Below are positions 33,919-44,715 of a stretch of DNA of 64,000 nt, in pieces. Numbering within the stretch: position 1 is the first letter of the stretch; every line of letters begins with the position of its first letter. Both the position numbers and the translations under genes were made by a program. Source of the stretch: Brevipalpus yothersi. Taxonomy: Eukaryota; Arthropoda; Arachnida; Trombidiformes; Tenuipalpidae. Where the stretch lies: positions 1 to 64,000 of the forward strand of contig QZCP01000233.1 of assembly GCA_003956705.1 (NCBI GenBank), read 5' to 3'. The notes under the pieces are model-generated. The model worked only from the letters and a program-made list of their open reading frames with translations, made no database searches and was not told the origin of the DNA.

Positions 33919-35438
33919 GATGATTATGATTGAATTGATTCCTTTCCCTTTTTCTCTCTTAAATCACCATCCACTCACACACACACACACACATACACCA
34001 CAGACAGTCCAAATGATAATCAAATTTTTTAAATCACAATTCGAAAAAAAGTGTAAACAACAAAATGTGTGTGTACCTGTGTTGTATGGTGTGTAAGTGT
34101 AAGTGTGTGTGTATCTGGAAAATGTGGACAAAAAATCAAGATAAACAGATACAGAAAAGGGCAAAGTGCATTGAGTAAGTGCTTCGAGGAATCTGTTCTC
34201 CTGAACAAGAGCTCGACTTCTCTCGATTACAGCAGCAGCAGCAGAGAGAGCATCAAAGTTACTGCGCCAAGAAAAGTGACTGAACACAGAATCGTGAATA
34301 AAAATATTCTAACCACAATTGCTATTGCCATCTAGTGCTCCAGTGACATAATAGGTCACAAGTCATGGGGGTTGAGAGGGTGGAGAGGGTGGAGAGGGAA
34401 TCCGTGTATTCCATGAATTCCAGATGGAATTTATGCATATGTTGGATGATGGAGGTGAATTTTTGGCGCACAAAAAAATTTCTCACACAGATTTTATTCA
34501 ACGATTCGTCACTGTCAGAACTTACGTATGATGGAGAGAGATGATGATCACAATGAGGAGATCTATGATTTGGATTGCACGATTGTTGGAAAAAATTATT
34601 CTAGAACTTAAAAATTCAGTGGCGGATTGAGGTAAAAATTTTACGTTCCTTTTGAGTACAAAATTGGCCAAATTTACTCAACCAGTGATTGAAAATTTTC
34701 TTTTCATGGCAAATCAACTCTCCCGCGAGTTGATTGATGCAGCTCGAAATTCAGCTCATGTGACCATGTTTACATAATAAATTATTCACGTGATTGTATT
34801 CTTACACCATAAATAACTGATCATCTGCCAAGGCTTGTTTAGGAAGCCTTCAGATCCTGATTTTGGCCTTTTGGTAGCCAACAAAAAAAAGAATCTTATT
34901 CATCAAGTATGATGTCTAACTTCTTTCTAGTACAACTCATGTACCCATGATGAGGTTAAAAGCTGTTGTAGTTGATCTTAATCTTGATTCAACCAATAAT
35001 CTGATCTCTTTTCCAAGGTTATGACTCTCTGGTGTAATGAGGATTGAAAAATTCTTCTGTGAATCATAGCTCTACATGTGTCTGAACACGCAGTCAGAAT
35101 TCACCTCAGCCACAAGATGTGAATAAGATCAGATAATTTAATGGCAAAAGAAGTAAAGAAGTTTCTTTAACAGCTCTCTAAAATATGATAGTTGATTTCT
35201 TTTTCTCTGCAAAATAACTTGATCCAACTTATCACGTGAACAACCGAAAATTGATAGCCGAAAAAACCAGAGAGTACACGTGTATTTGATAGTTTTTGGA
35301 AAAAAACCCGACCAAGTTTGAATTTGTTCCATCTTTACATTATTCATTCAGTCATTGATTAATTTTGAAATTTGTCCATGACACACTGAAGAATCATCCA
35401 CTATTAAACACATGCTGAATGCTGACAGTTTCAAGATC
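33919..35438. other. Intergenic region between GOGAT and IFT20
   Basis: No gene is recognised. It includes CA/TG-rich stretches near 33.98 and 34.08 kb and AT-rich DNA. The GOGAT promoter and any 5' untranslated exon should lie at its left end. Confidence 0.5.
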
Positions 35439-36043
35439 TCATCGATAGCTGGTAAGTTTTTCCATTAAATTTTTTTGCTCCACTTCTTCTCTGGCCAAAG
35501 ATTGTTCCAGAGTGGTAAGTCGACTGAGTTCTTGCTTTTTCTCGTTGATCAGAGAAATGAGATGCTTTCGATCTGATTCCTTTTTTTGGGTTGCTGACTC
35601 TAGAGCATTTCTGGATCCTAGAGCCTAATTGAAAATAACATAAAATCATAATCATTTTAAAATTTAAAAAAAGTCATGAATTTCGAACATTATTCCTGCT
35701 GTTGGAATCTATCATTTGACAAAATGAAATTTTCCAAGAAATTGTATGGCTAAATAAGCACTTACCTTTATTTTTTCCTTCTCAACTTTTTCTTTCAGTG
35801 TGTCAACTAGTTTCACATAATCATCAACAACCGACTTGAATTCTGTAGTGTCTATTGAGATTTGAATAAAAGTTATTAGTAGATCAAGTTAGAAAAAATT
35901 TTCCTGAATGACTCACTATTGATAAACTCGGAACATTCGTCAATTAAATTGATCGTGTACTGGCTTAACTTTGGATCAAAAATTCGAATTTTGTTTTGAT
36001 CATCAAAATAGAGGCCTGATCGATTCAAATTTGAGTCCGACAT
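35439..36043 (-). CDS. IFT20: Intraflagellar transport protein IFT20
   Basis: Small coiled-coil subunit of IFT complex B that moves cargo from the Golgi to cilia. Exons 35917-36043, 35766-35851 and 35439-35624 join in phase to 132 residues, the same length as I recall for human IFT20. Matching features: an N-terminal GLYFDDQNKIRIFDP segment, LIDECSEF, a middle VKLVDTLKEKVEKEKIKALGSRN, and a charged coiled-coil C-terminus ending LTSYR. ATG is the plus-strand CAT at 36041-36043. In an arthropod this protein would serve ciliated sensory neurons, since other cells lack cilia. It was too split by introns to appear as one reading frame. Confidence 0.88.
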
Positions 36044-36994
36044 TTTCACTCAACAACAATCAAAATCATTATTACGATTAGATTGATTCATTTGATTCAT
36101 TGAGTATCATAACAAACCGTTGCTAGGATCAGCCGAAACCTTTACCCTAGAACAACGTCAAGTTTAGTTTCGAAAAGATCACAGATCTATAGCTACTGTG
36201 GTTATTCCAATTACAATAATCTTCGATGATCCTGAATCTCACAATTTCTGGTCGAACAATCTACAGAATTGATATTCTCTAGAGATTTCTCGCTAAAATT
36301 TCAATTTTGATGAATACACCTCTGGAACACATTCTGTTCTATTCTTCATACAGTTTTTCCTTCACAATTTTCTCATTATAAGCGCAGATAAACTCAATAC
36401 CAGACTATCAAATCAAAACTTTACCTGATTTTTGACGAAAGCTGCTCTTCTCATCATACAATTTTTTTGAACAAACGAGCAAAAAAAATTCAACTGAGTA
36501 ACAAACTGCTCTCTTCTATCTGGACCATACAAGGGAAGATTTATTATTTAGCCTCCTAATGGCTCGGCAATCCCGTCGGAATCAGAAGAATAGAATCATA
36601 AATTCGGTCAAATGTTGATCGAAATTTTATTTTGTCATGAGATGCAAAATGGTGGGACTGAATTCTGTAGGCTATGATCTGCATCATAGACGTTTGACTT
36701 TTTGACTGATTTTACTCTTTCGGCTAGTGAACTTTGAGAATCAACTATAAAGTTGGAGGAAAAATCTCTATCATGAAGCCTTGAGATAAAATGAGTTCTA
36801 ACAATAAGATGAATGATCAGCTTCAGATCGAATCAAAATATTTTCTGAGCAACAATTATCGCTTGAACAATATTCATTCGACGTTAGTTTGAGTTGCTTT
36901 CTGGAATAGTTTTCCCGATTCTTCTCCAGTTGGAACAGTGTGATTGATTTATAAATTCTCAAGGAAAACCTCATCAAATCTTTCAACATATAAA
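36044..36994. other. Intergenic region between IFT20 and first BAF-like gene
   Basis: No gene is recognised. IFT20 (-) and the BAF-like gene (+) are divergent, so promoters for both should be here. Confidence 0.5.
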
Positions 36995-37483
36995 ATGCCT
37001 ACTCTCAAAGAAATATTCGATATATTTGTAGCCAATCCAGTTATGGATGCATTCAGTATGACACAAGTTCCTGGGATCCGAACTGCCTCGATGTCAAGAG
37101 GAATTGAAAGTTATGGTTTCACAAGGGTGAGCTATTCAAACAATTTCCCTACCATTATTTTTAGTATTAATATTATATTATTAATATTCTCTAATCTAAA
37201 AATTCAACCCTTGATACTCTCGTTCAAAATTTACACTTCAAGCTCCTCAATATTGATTAAAACATTTTCGATGTAATTATTTTGACTTCATCCCAAATAA
37301 TGTGTTCATTTTTTCTCACAGCCAAGCGCTTTATTGGGTATGTTTCTTCTTCTCAAAAAGCGTGAAGATATTTTCATTCCATGGTTTAGCTATGTTACTG
37401 GTACAATTGAGCAGCCAATATTCGGTGAAGAATGTTTTGAAGCACTCGATATATGGACTGCTAATCACCTAAATCGGGTCTAA
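36995..37483 (+). CDS. BAF-like protein, divergent paralogue 1
   Basis: Exons 36995-37126 and 37322-37483 join at phase 0 to 97 residues. The intron falls exactly where BAF has its intron (after the GFDK position; here GFTR). Exon 2 keeps the BAF pattern of ALLGMFLLLKK, a PWF segment, then CFEALDIWTANHL. BAF is a dimeric chromatin protein that bridges double-stranded DNA and links it to LEM-domain proteins of the nuclear envelope. The helix-hairpin-helix turn, GIG in BAF, reads VPGIRTASM here, keeping the first glycine only, so DNA binding may be weakened. Codon frame is intact, which argues against a pseudogene. Confidence 0.8.
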
Positions 37484-37701
37484 TCATTGATCGCGACTCA
37501 TCACCTCAATTGATTAATTGAGGTGGTTTTGAAGAGCATTCTTCAACCTTAAATTCGCTTGTATATTTTTCAACCCTAATTCATGAAACTAAAATAATTT
37601 TTTCAAAAATTATGCTATGAATTCCAATTTACTGGTATGAATAAATTTTTCAACATCAAAAAATGAATTATGAGAAAATTATCGGTTATTATCGGTGATA
37701 A

Positions 37702-38056
37702 TCAATTAATGTATTTGTCGCACCAATCTTTAAGACATTTATAACAATCATTACCATACTTCGAATTGCTTGACTGGGATGTCTCTCTGAACCAGTGCTT
37801 GAATTTTTCCTCATTGTCAAGACACAGATACATTCCTAGAACATGATAAGCCTAGAAAATTGTCATCCAAATAATTGCGATTAAGTAAAGTGAAAAAGTG
37901 AATAATCAGATCATTTGGGACAAAAAATTCTACCTTAGTATATCCTTTCTCCTTTAATCGTGGTCCAAGTGCTGTTCCGACACCAGGTAAAGTACTAACA
38001 TCTTTATCACGCATAGGCTCATTAGTGAATGCTTCGTGTTTTTTGGATGTTGTCAT
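37702..38056 (-). CDS. BAF-like protein, paralogue 2 (antisense)
   Basis: Exons 37934-38056 and 37702-37851, with an 82-bp phase-0 intron at the conserved BAF position, encode 90 residues (BAF is about 89-90). N-terminus MTTSKKHEAFTNEPMRDKDV resembles BAF closely; the hairpin reads LPGVGTALG, retaining both glycines. Exon 2 reads AYHVLGMYLCLDNEEKFKHW and ends CYKCLKDWCDKYIN. This is the closest of the three extra copies to BAF, and could still bind DNA. It is transcribed away from the next paralogue, with 264 bp between their start codons. Confidence 0.88.
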
Positions 38057-38320
38057 TTCATAAAAATATATATAATCACAACTATTTCACTATGATTTGA
38101 TTGAGGAAACAGAAATAGTAGAAAGTTTAATTAATACTGGTGTCAAAATCTCATCAAGTATAATGCTAATCGATTCAATCAATATGATATAAATGGATTC
38201 TACAATAATAATAGTTACACTAACAATTGTTTCGCTCCCTCTATTTGATTCAATTAATCCTAAATTCAGAAAGACATTCAACTTGAGGTATTTTGGGAGA
38301 ATATTTCCAATTTGGGTAAC

Positions 38321-38699
38321 ATGGCAGTGTCTCCAGATTCATTCTCTGTTAATAAAACTCTCACCTCATTGCCTGATATAAATAAAAAAATGGCTTTAGA
38401 GCTGGAAAAAATAATACCCAATAAAGTAAGCCATAGGATTCAATAATTTTAATAATTTTGATTCAACCTATTCTCTTCGCTCATTTGTAGGATGATGCTG
38501 ACAAAATTGATTCTTCTTCTTTCTTCTTTATATCTTCCACCTGTAGGCAAGAGCTTTGCTGGGCGTATTTCTTCTATTGTCCAGAGAAAAACGACCATTT
38601 TTACTATGGTTCAGTCATATGTCTGGTAAACCGGGCGATATGGATAGTGGCAAAGAATGCTACAAGTTATTGAAAGATTGGTGTAATGAGAATTTGTGA
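38321..38699 (+). CDS. BAF-like protein, divergent paralogue 3
   Basis: Exons 38321-38425 and 38547-38699 join at the BAF intron position to 85 residues. Exon 2 is BAF-like (ARALLGVFLLLSREKRPF, then ECYKLLKDWCNENL). Exon 1 is short and lacks the KHxxFxxEPM block; the hairpin reads LPDINKKMALEL, so both glycines of GIG are lost. Start at the ATG after GGTAAC is the first that gives a full frame. Likely lost DNA binding while keeping the dimerisation and LEM-binding half; compare mammalian BANF2, a BAF paralogue that does not bind DNA. The function is inference. Confidence 0.78.
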
Positions 38700-39487
38700 T
38701 TATTCGAGCCCATATTTTGCTTTGTTAAAATTTTCACCCCATATATTCAAGTGGCTTTTCGACTGATTATCGTTGATCACCTCCAACACCACACAAGATG
38801 GGAACAAATAGTTTTTCCTCTCACCAAAAAATTCCAAATCAAGGAAATAAAGCAGAACTAAAATCAAAACTTTGATTAGAAATAGAAATCAAAACTACAA
38901 TTAAGCACCAAAATCTAGATTGAAATTAAAATTCGATTGTTCAGAACTTTTTTCATCTCGATTTTTTGACACACAATTTATATTGGCGCTTGAGAGCAGT
39001 TTCATTTTGTTTACTCAATTCGTAAGCATTTTGAAGTATGTTTCCTCATTCCGAGAACAGTAACAATAATAATAACAACAACGGCAACGTGTGACCCAGC
39101 AACATGTCTTGAATGTGGTTTTAAATTGTATTTAAATTGATTAAGAATTTACCTTGGATTAATGGATTGATGTGTGTCTGTTGATTATGTGTTTCCTTTT
39201 GATTGTGAGAGATGAGTGATTACTGTTTTGGTGGCTAATGTTGAGAACACACATCACACACTCACTTGATGACACCTGGAATCTATGTGTGATGATTACA
39301 ATATCCATTCAAGCAGACACCTGATCAACAACAACAACAACCACTGACTGATTGGAATTGATCCATGTTGTTGTTGGAGTGGAATATTCATATTTCACAA
39401 AGAGCTTTCTTCGATTCAGTGATATTGTTTTCAAAATTTGTATTAGTGTGTGTGTGAACTTTGGTAGGATAATTGTGGTGAACGAGA
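38700..39487. other. Intergenic region upstream of UPF3
   Basis: No gene is recognised. It should carry the UPF3 promoter and 5' untranslated region. Short AAC/ACA-rich runs occur near 39.07 and 39.33 kb. Confidence 0.5.
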
Positions 39488-40755
39488 ATGAATAGCTTTC
39501 TGTCTCGAGTGGTGATTCGTCATCTTCCGCCAACAATGACTGAGGAACAGTTTCTAGATCAAATCAGTCCTCTACCAGATCATAATTATTTCCATTATGC
39601 TCCTGCTGATCTCAGTCTTGGACCATATGCCTTTTGTCGTGCCACTATTAATTTCATTCGTAAAGATGATATATTTATTTTTAAAGACAAATTTGATGGC
39701 TACGTTTTTCTGGATTCGAAGGGCAACGAGTATCCAGCCACTGTTGAATTTTCTCTTTATCAAAAGATTCCACATCGACGCTCTGGCAATTCGAAGCGAA
39801 AAGATCCCAAATGTGGTACCATTCAAGAGGACACTGATTACAAGAGTTTCTTGGAAACACTCAGCAATCAAGAGGGTAAAAATTTGCCCTCTGCAGAAGT
39901 CTATCTTGAGGAAATTGAAGCACGAGCTAAAGATTTAAAAGCATCTAAGGGCAAGATGACCACTCCTCTGATCGAATTTCTCAAGCAAAAGAAAGCAGAG
40001 AAGATGAAAAATTTGATGCGACAGGTAGGCAATTATACAGCTGCAATTTTGATGATTTTCTCTTCGTTTCTCTATCAGTTCTCAAGACTCTACTTACATG
40101 TTCCGATTCCTGCCAAATCATTGATTTCTAATTGTATTTTGTCTCCTGTAAATTTTCCTATTCTAATCAACAGAAGGAAGAGCGAAGAGAAGAAAGACGA
40201 AAAGATAAAAAGAAGGAAGAAAAAAGAAACCGAGAAAGAGTACGAGAACGAGATCGTCAAAAAAATGAACCCACTCGTGAAAATAAAGAAAAAAATGAAG
40301 AAGTCGCTGATCGAACAAAAGAGCGTTTACCTGAGCGACCTCAAACACATGAGAAGAAGGAAAGGCCCAGAAGAAATCGAAACAAAAATCGTGATAGAGG
40401 TGAAAAGAATGAGGAGAAAAAGCCTCTCGAAAATGTGAAAGTTCTAGCGAGAGTTACTCCTGATCCTAGTCCTAGTCATGGGCCTCGGCCAAGTTTTGCT
40501 GATAAGCCCAAAACGAATGACAAACCTAAGCATCCTGAGAAGCCAAGGTTTGCCGAACGATCTGTGGACAAACCCAAGAATAGCATTAAGCACAACAAGC
40601 CCATGGACAACAAATCGAAATTTAAGGAGAAGCCAGCTCCAAAATCTAAAGAAGATGAGGATAATAACAAAACAGAAGGTCCTCCTAGACCTGCTGGTGG
40701 GGGAAGCTTCCGTTTCATTAGAAAACAATTATCTGAAGCTCAACTCTTGAGATAA
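39488..40755 (+). CDS. UPF3: UPF3, nonsense-mediated decay factor
   Basis: Bridges exon-junction complexes to UPF2 and UPF1 in nonsense-mediated mRNA decay; shuttles between nucleus and cytoplasm. Exons 39488-40024 and 40174-40755 join at phase 0 to 372 residues. Residues about 5-95 form the Smg4/UPF3 RNP-type domain (RVVIRHLPPTMTEEQF, then NYFHYAPADLSLGPYAFCRA). It is followed by TPLIEFLKQKKAEK, as in other UPF3 proteins. Exon 2 is highly charged: long Lys/Arg/Glu tracts, then Pro/Lys-rich sequence, ending FRFIRKQLSEAQLLR. I could not recognise an exon-junction-binding motif with confidence. It sits between the third and fourth BAF-family genes on the same strand. Confidence 0.93.
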
Positions 40756-41713
40756 ACCATGGAATTTCGGTCTGGTTCAAATTACACTGTTTCAGAGAGT
40801 CTCTGAACCTGCTCAATGATGTTCAAACGTTCAAAGTGAAGGTGTTGCAATGTTGGAACTTATCGACTGTCAAGACCCTATCATTTGTGAACAGCTCATC
40901 TCAACCTTGCTATTCATTCCTTCTTAGCCGAAAATTGGCATCGGCTCGAATCAATTCTATCAACGCCACCGTGATAATCTGATAACATTGAGTCAGTCTG
41001 ATCCGATCATTTTGCCTGAAATGTGATTCTCTCTACTCTTCATCGCTGATGCTTATATGCTGATCTATTTTTCCACGATGAAAATTCTCCAAGAATCTAT
41101 CAAACTTATCTCTTGTGTATATTTATCTCACACAAACACATTTTCTTTTCCATAATCGATTCAAGGAAAGGGAAAAAAATTTGTCAAGATTAACACTCGA
41201 ATAAATGAATATGAACTACGTTTCAACAGATCTCCTTTCCTCTCTCCTCTGGCAACCTTCCAACCGCTCAACGTATTTTTCATTCATCACTTTCCTTACA
41301 TCTTCACCTGAGCTAATTTTTTCATCAGCTAGCATCATTACTATCAACCAAAGTCAAGTAATTTCCCAAATTAGGACCGTAAAACGAAAATTACAGAGAA
41401 AGAAAGATACTCAAGATCAACGGAAATATTCGCAACTAATTTAAAATTTAAATCACTTCTATAGAGGCAGCACAGTCGAAAGAGAGAGAAAAAAAAACGA
41501 TTTCAAATTCATTTTTCATTCACAACTGATTCAACTGATTCTTTGCATCAAGGCCTTGAATCTTTGCCATCAAACTCAATTGAATTTTTTTTGTCTCTTT
41601 TCGATTAATTGGCAATATTTGATTAAAAAGTGTACTCATTGAGATTGTTTGGAGGTGATCAGGTTTTATTTTGCGTGTGTGTGTGTGTATTGTCAAATTG
41701 CATTCGAATCACT
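40756..41713. other. Intergenic region between UPF3 and BAF
   Basis: Contains the UPF3 3' flank and BAF upstream region. An open frame at 41205-41444 has no recognisable similarity and I do not call it. Confidence 0.5.
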
Positions 41714-42124
41714 ATGTCTACAACTTCTCAGAAACACCAGCATTTTGTTTCCGAACCGATGGGTGATAAGCCTGTGACCGATTTAGCCGGTATCGGTGAA
41801 AAGATTGGCCAAAGATTGAGTGATGGTGGATTTGATAAGGTGAGTAAGATCATTGAGTGTCCATTTCGGTTATATTCGATATGCATTTCGATCATCTGTG
41901 TATGTGTCATGTCATGTAGAGGCATTTACTTTGATGATTATGGCATCTAATTTTGTTTTCCATTGTTTCCTAAATAGGCTTATGTGGTTTTGGGCCAATT
42001 TTTAGTATTGCAAAAAGATCAAGAACGTTTCACAATGTGGTTAAAGGAACTTGGTCAATGTAACATCAAGCAGGCAAATGATTGCTATCAATGTCTATCC
42101 GAATGGTGTGATCAATTCTTGTAG
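41714..42124 (+). CDS. BANF1: Barrier-to-autointegration factor (BAF), canonical copy
   Basis: Dimeric DNA-bridging protein needed for nuclear envelope reassembly; it also binds foreign DNA in the cytoplasm. Exons 41714-41839 and 41978-42124 join at phase 0 to 90 residues. All hallmarks are present: SQKHQHFVSEPMGDKPV, the helix-hairpin-helix LAGIGEKIG, GFDK at the splice site, AYVVLGQFLVLQKDQERF and the C-terminus CYQCLSEWCDQFL. ATG at 41714 matches the family start. This is the likely ancestral and essential copy. Confidence 0.96.
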
Positions 42125-42687
42125 ATAAAAAGTTACGATTCTGCCTGCGCTTTTGCTTAATTATTTACGAATTGATGAATCAAAAGGAAAATCGAATCTA
42201 CTCGGGCTTATTCAAGCTAGTAAAAATATCTCTCATCTTTCATTCATGGAGTCAAAAATCAAGCTTAACTACGAATTGTCATCACTTCTCCAAGAAAATC
42301 TTCGATCATTTCATTTTCTTTTCTTATGCCATTTCTTCTGATGGATTTTATCCTTTGGACTGCTCATTAATATTATTACTCACAATGGATAAAATCAATA
42401 TTGTTCAATATTAAAGAAAAGATGGCTCCCAAGAGTATTATGTTCCAGGATAATGTCCATGTTAAACGTGAATTAATTAAATGATACGGTACTTCTTACT
42501 TTGATTAATCTTTCAAAATTGTAAAGGAATTGAGGAAAATGAGCAATTTAATATAACACTAACGAATGAAAACGAATATGGTCTGTGAAACTCTGTTCCA
42601 CTGTGTTTTCTCTCTACTTTATAGACTTGTTTACACCTAAATTGAGTGCAAGATTACTTGTTCTTATCCAATGGAAAAAAAAAAGAA
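42125..42687. other. Convergent 3' region of BAF and TIM23
   Basis: BAF (+) and TIM23 (-) face each other. No further gene is seen. Confidence 0.5.
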
Positions 42688-43392
42688 TTATCTACCCAAT
42701 AGTTGATAAAATTTCTCTCTATTCGTTGCAATCGTGTAAAGTGAGGAAAGTGATAGTCCAACCAGACCACCGAGTCCAGCTCTTCGCAATCTAAGTTGCC
42801 ATCTAGCAGAACTCATTACTTTGGCAGGGGCAGTAGAATCTGCTTTCACCTCTGGTGATGATAAGCCTCGAAACAATAATCCAGTGAGGGTACCAGCAGT
42901 AACACAATTGAGCTCTTGATTTTCCGACTGAAAGCTCAAGCCAACATCAATACCAGAATATATTAAAGCCACCAAACCAAATGTGTTCGCTGTTAGGGCG
43001 CCCGTTTTAACAATGTAATTTAAAATTTGAGATCTTCTCACAGCCCACGATAAGGTTTGCTGAGCTGATGCTGATGACGATGCGGTAGCTCCACCAGCCA
43101 AATTGCCCGACGATACACCGGCCGAAGTAAATTTGAGACCATTATAACCACCGACAACACCACCAACCGCAGCTCCAGTCATCACTGAGCCACCAATTTG
43201 ACTGAAAGCATACTCAAATCGTCCCCGTGAAGCACGTGTTCGTCCATCGGGATATATGTAATCTGATGTTGAATAGGCATTCAATGCTTTTGGATCAAAA
43301 TTAAGGTAAGGTGATGAGAATCCAAGAGGCGATGATGTCGAAAAAGGACCACTCAACGGTGGCGGAGAAGCTATACCAGATGAATTATCCAT
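42688..43392 (-). CDS. TIMM23: TIM23, mitochondrial inner membrane translocase subunit
   Basis: Channel subunit of the TIM23 complex that imports presequence proteins into the mitochondrial matrix. Single exon, 234 residues (human 209). The first ATG (MDNSSG) is at 43392. A Ser/Pro/Gly-rich intermembrane-space N-terminus is followed by FDPKALNAY and DYIYPDG, then the Tim17/22/23 membrane core: RGRFEYAFSQIGGSVMTGAAVGGV, ILNYIVKTGALTANTFGLVALIYSG, an Asn/Cys-containing turn (ELNCVTAG) and a final GLGGLVGLSLSSLY. The insertion rich in Ser/Ala between spans 1 and 2 is slightly long. Confidence 0.94.
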   Translation of the reverse strand: MDNSSGIASPPPLSGPFSTSSPLGFSSPYLNFDPKALNAYSTSDYIYPDGRTRASRGRFEYAFSQIGGSVMTGAAVGGVVGGYNGLKFTSAGVSSGNLAGGATASSSASAQQTLSWAVRRSQILNYIVKTGALTANTFGLVALIYSGIDVGLSFQSENQELNCVTAGTLTGLLFRGLSSPEVKADSTAPAKVMSSARWQLRLRRAGLGGLVGLSLSSLYTIATNREKFYQLLGR

Positions 43393-43966
43393 AATTTCAG
43401 CGAACAAACGCACACACACAGATACACACTAGAGAGGGCAAAAATTTCAGCCACCAATTCCACAAATAATAACCACACAATATTCAGCTGGAACAATTTG
43501 ATAAAACAACACAATTAATTGATCAATACATTTCAAGTACATGTGTGTGCGTAGGTTTTCACGATTCATGGCCACATGTGTGTGTATGAAATGTACTTAC
43601 ATGAACAGCTACTTTAGACATCCACCAGGTTACCATGACAATAACCGGCTGTTTACTTGAATTACTTTTGATATCCGACAGATGGCACAAGTATTGCAGT
43701 GGGATAAAATTTTTTTTCAAATTTTGCCGCTTTCAACAAAAGTGGATCGAAAAAAGTTGGAATATTCTTTTTCTTTTCTCACTTTTGTGAGACACATGAT
43801 GGAGAGACGTTGAGTAAGAGAAAGAGTTAATCTTTTGAGCGGAATTTGAGGTGTTTTTTATATCTCTTTTTTAACTAGTGACACCATTTCTACATCACTT
43901 GTCAACTCATCTGCTTGTCTGGTTGAGAGAGAGAGAGACTGGTGATCGATAGTACATTGATCAAGG
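43393..43966. other. Divergent promoter region, TIM23 and small ORF
   Basis: Short intergenic stretch between a minus- and a plus-strand gene. It includes several TGTG/CACA-rich stretches and a short GA run near 43.93 kb. No gene is seen. Confidence 0.5.
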
Positions 43967-44254
43967 ATGACCAATACAAAAGATCGCGAATTACTGGAGG
44001 CCGAGATGGCTTTGGAAGCCGCTTACGCAGAGCAGGAGGCGAAAGAGAAAAATAAGCCCCTCAATGGCCGACTTTTCAACGATACCAATGAGTGTGTCGA
44101 CGAGAAAGACTATTTTTTGGTAGGAGATCGAGGAATCCAAGTGAAGGATGAAGATGAACGACGGAAACACCTCAAGAAACTGGTTGAAGGTATCCAGTCC
44201 AACACTAAGGAGGCCAAATATTTCAAGCCAAAAGAGCAAACATGGAAATGGTAA
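43967..44254 (+). CDS. Small hypothetical protein, 95 aa
   Basis: A single open frame with a good start context (AGGATGA) and coding-like composition: charged, with ELLEAEMALEAAYAEQEAKE (predicted helix), a central ECVDEKDYFLVGDRGIQV, and a Lys-rich end YFKPKEQTWKW. The frame ends TGG TAA; the same GGTAATAG could also serve as a weak donor, so the gene may be longer. I do not recognise a family. Soluble, no signal or membrane segment. Confidence 0.6.
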   Translation: MTNTKDRELLEAEMALEAAYAEQEAKEKNKPLNGRLFNDTNECVDEKDYFLVGDRGIQVKDEDERRKHLKKLVEGIQSNTKEAKYFKPKEQTWKW

Positions 44255-44361
44255 TAGAGAATGGGTATTGTCCTTTCATCGTTAATTGTGGTTTCACCGG
44301 TAAATCTGAACAAGTCGGGATACTGGATGGGGAACGGATTATAGATTCCCATCCAAAAACA

Positions 44362-44443
44362 TCCTAACCTAAACTAACCTAAGGCTCCTAAGAGAGTGTC
44401 AAAAAATTTACCAGAAGAGGGGTGCAGAAGGCGCACCCCTTTT
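44362..44443. other. CCTAA-like run and short hairpin downstream of small ORF
   Basis: Bases 44362-44382 contain three CCTAA units plus a CTAA, the C-rich strand of the arthropod telomere motif TTAGG, but very short. About 40 bases on, GGGGTGC and GCACCCC form a seven-base-pair stem with a short loop, followed by a T-rich stretch. It may be a 3' UTR structure. Confidence 0.4.
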
Positions 44444-44532
44444 CTTTTTTCATTTGTGTTTTCTTGTAAACATGTTATTCGTCAGATCGTTTCCTCAAAA
44501 TGTTTGACTATTGCAATTGGTCACTTTGAGAC

Positions 44533-44715
44533 TTAATTGGTGTTGAAAAGTGTGAAAAATGATTTTAATAAACTCATCATGATTTTAGAATTAATTGGAA
44601 CCGTTTCCATTTGCTGAGCGTCGCCAGCTTTTTTCGGGGGCTTAGCTTCAGCTCGTACTGAATATGAGGAATCATTGAACTGACCAACCAGGTCAAATGA
44701 TTGAACTTTAGTCAT
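44533..44715 (-). CDS. Weak candidate small ORF, 60 aa
   Basis: ATG-initiated frame. The first ~40 residues look coding-like (SFDLVGQFND, RAEAKPPKKAGDAQQMETV) and the rest does not. It could be an exon of a small gene or chance. No family recognised. Confidence 0.25.
   Translation of the reverse strand: MTKVQSFDLVGQFNDSSYSVRAEAKPPKKAGDAQQMETVPINSKIMMSLLKSFFTLFNTN

Noticed and set aside
33964..34335. Possible upstream GOGAT exon or small gene at 34.0-34.3 kb
   Set aside because: Frames open in both directions, with CA/TG repeats; no acceptor/donor chain in phase with the GOGAT ATG was found.
39572..40728. Long antisense frames opposite UPF3
   Set aside because: Shadows of the plus-strand UPF3 coding exons.
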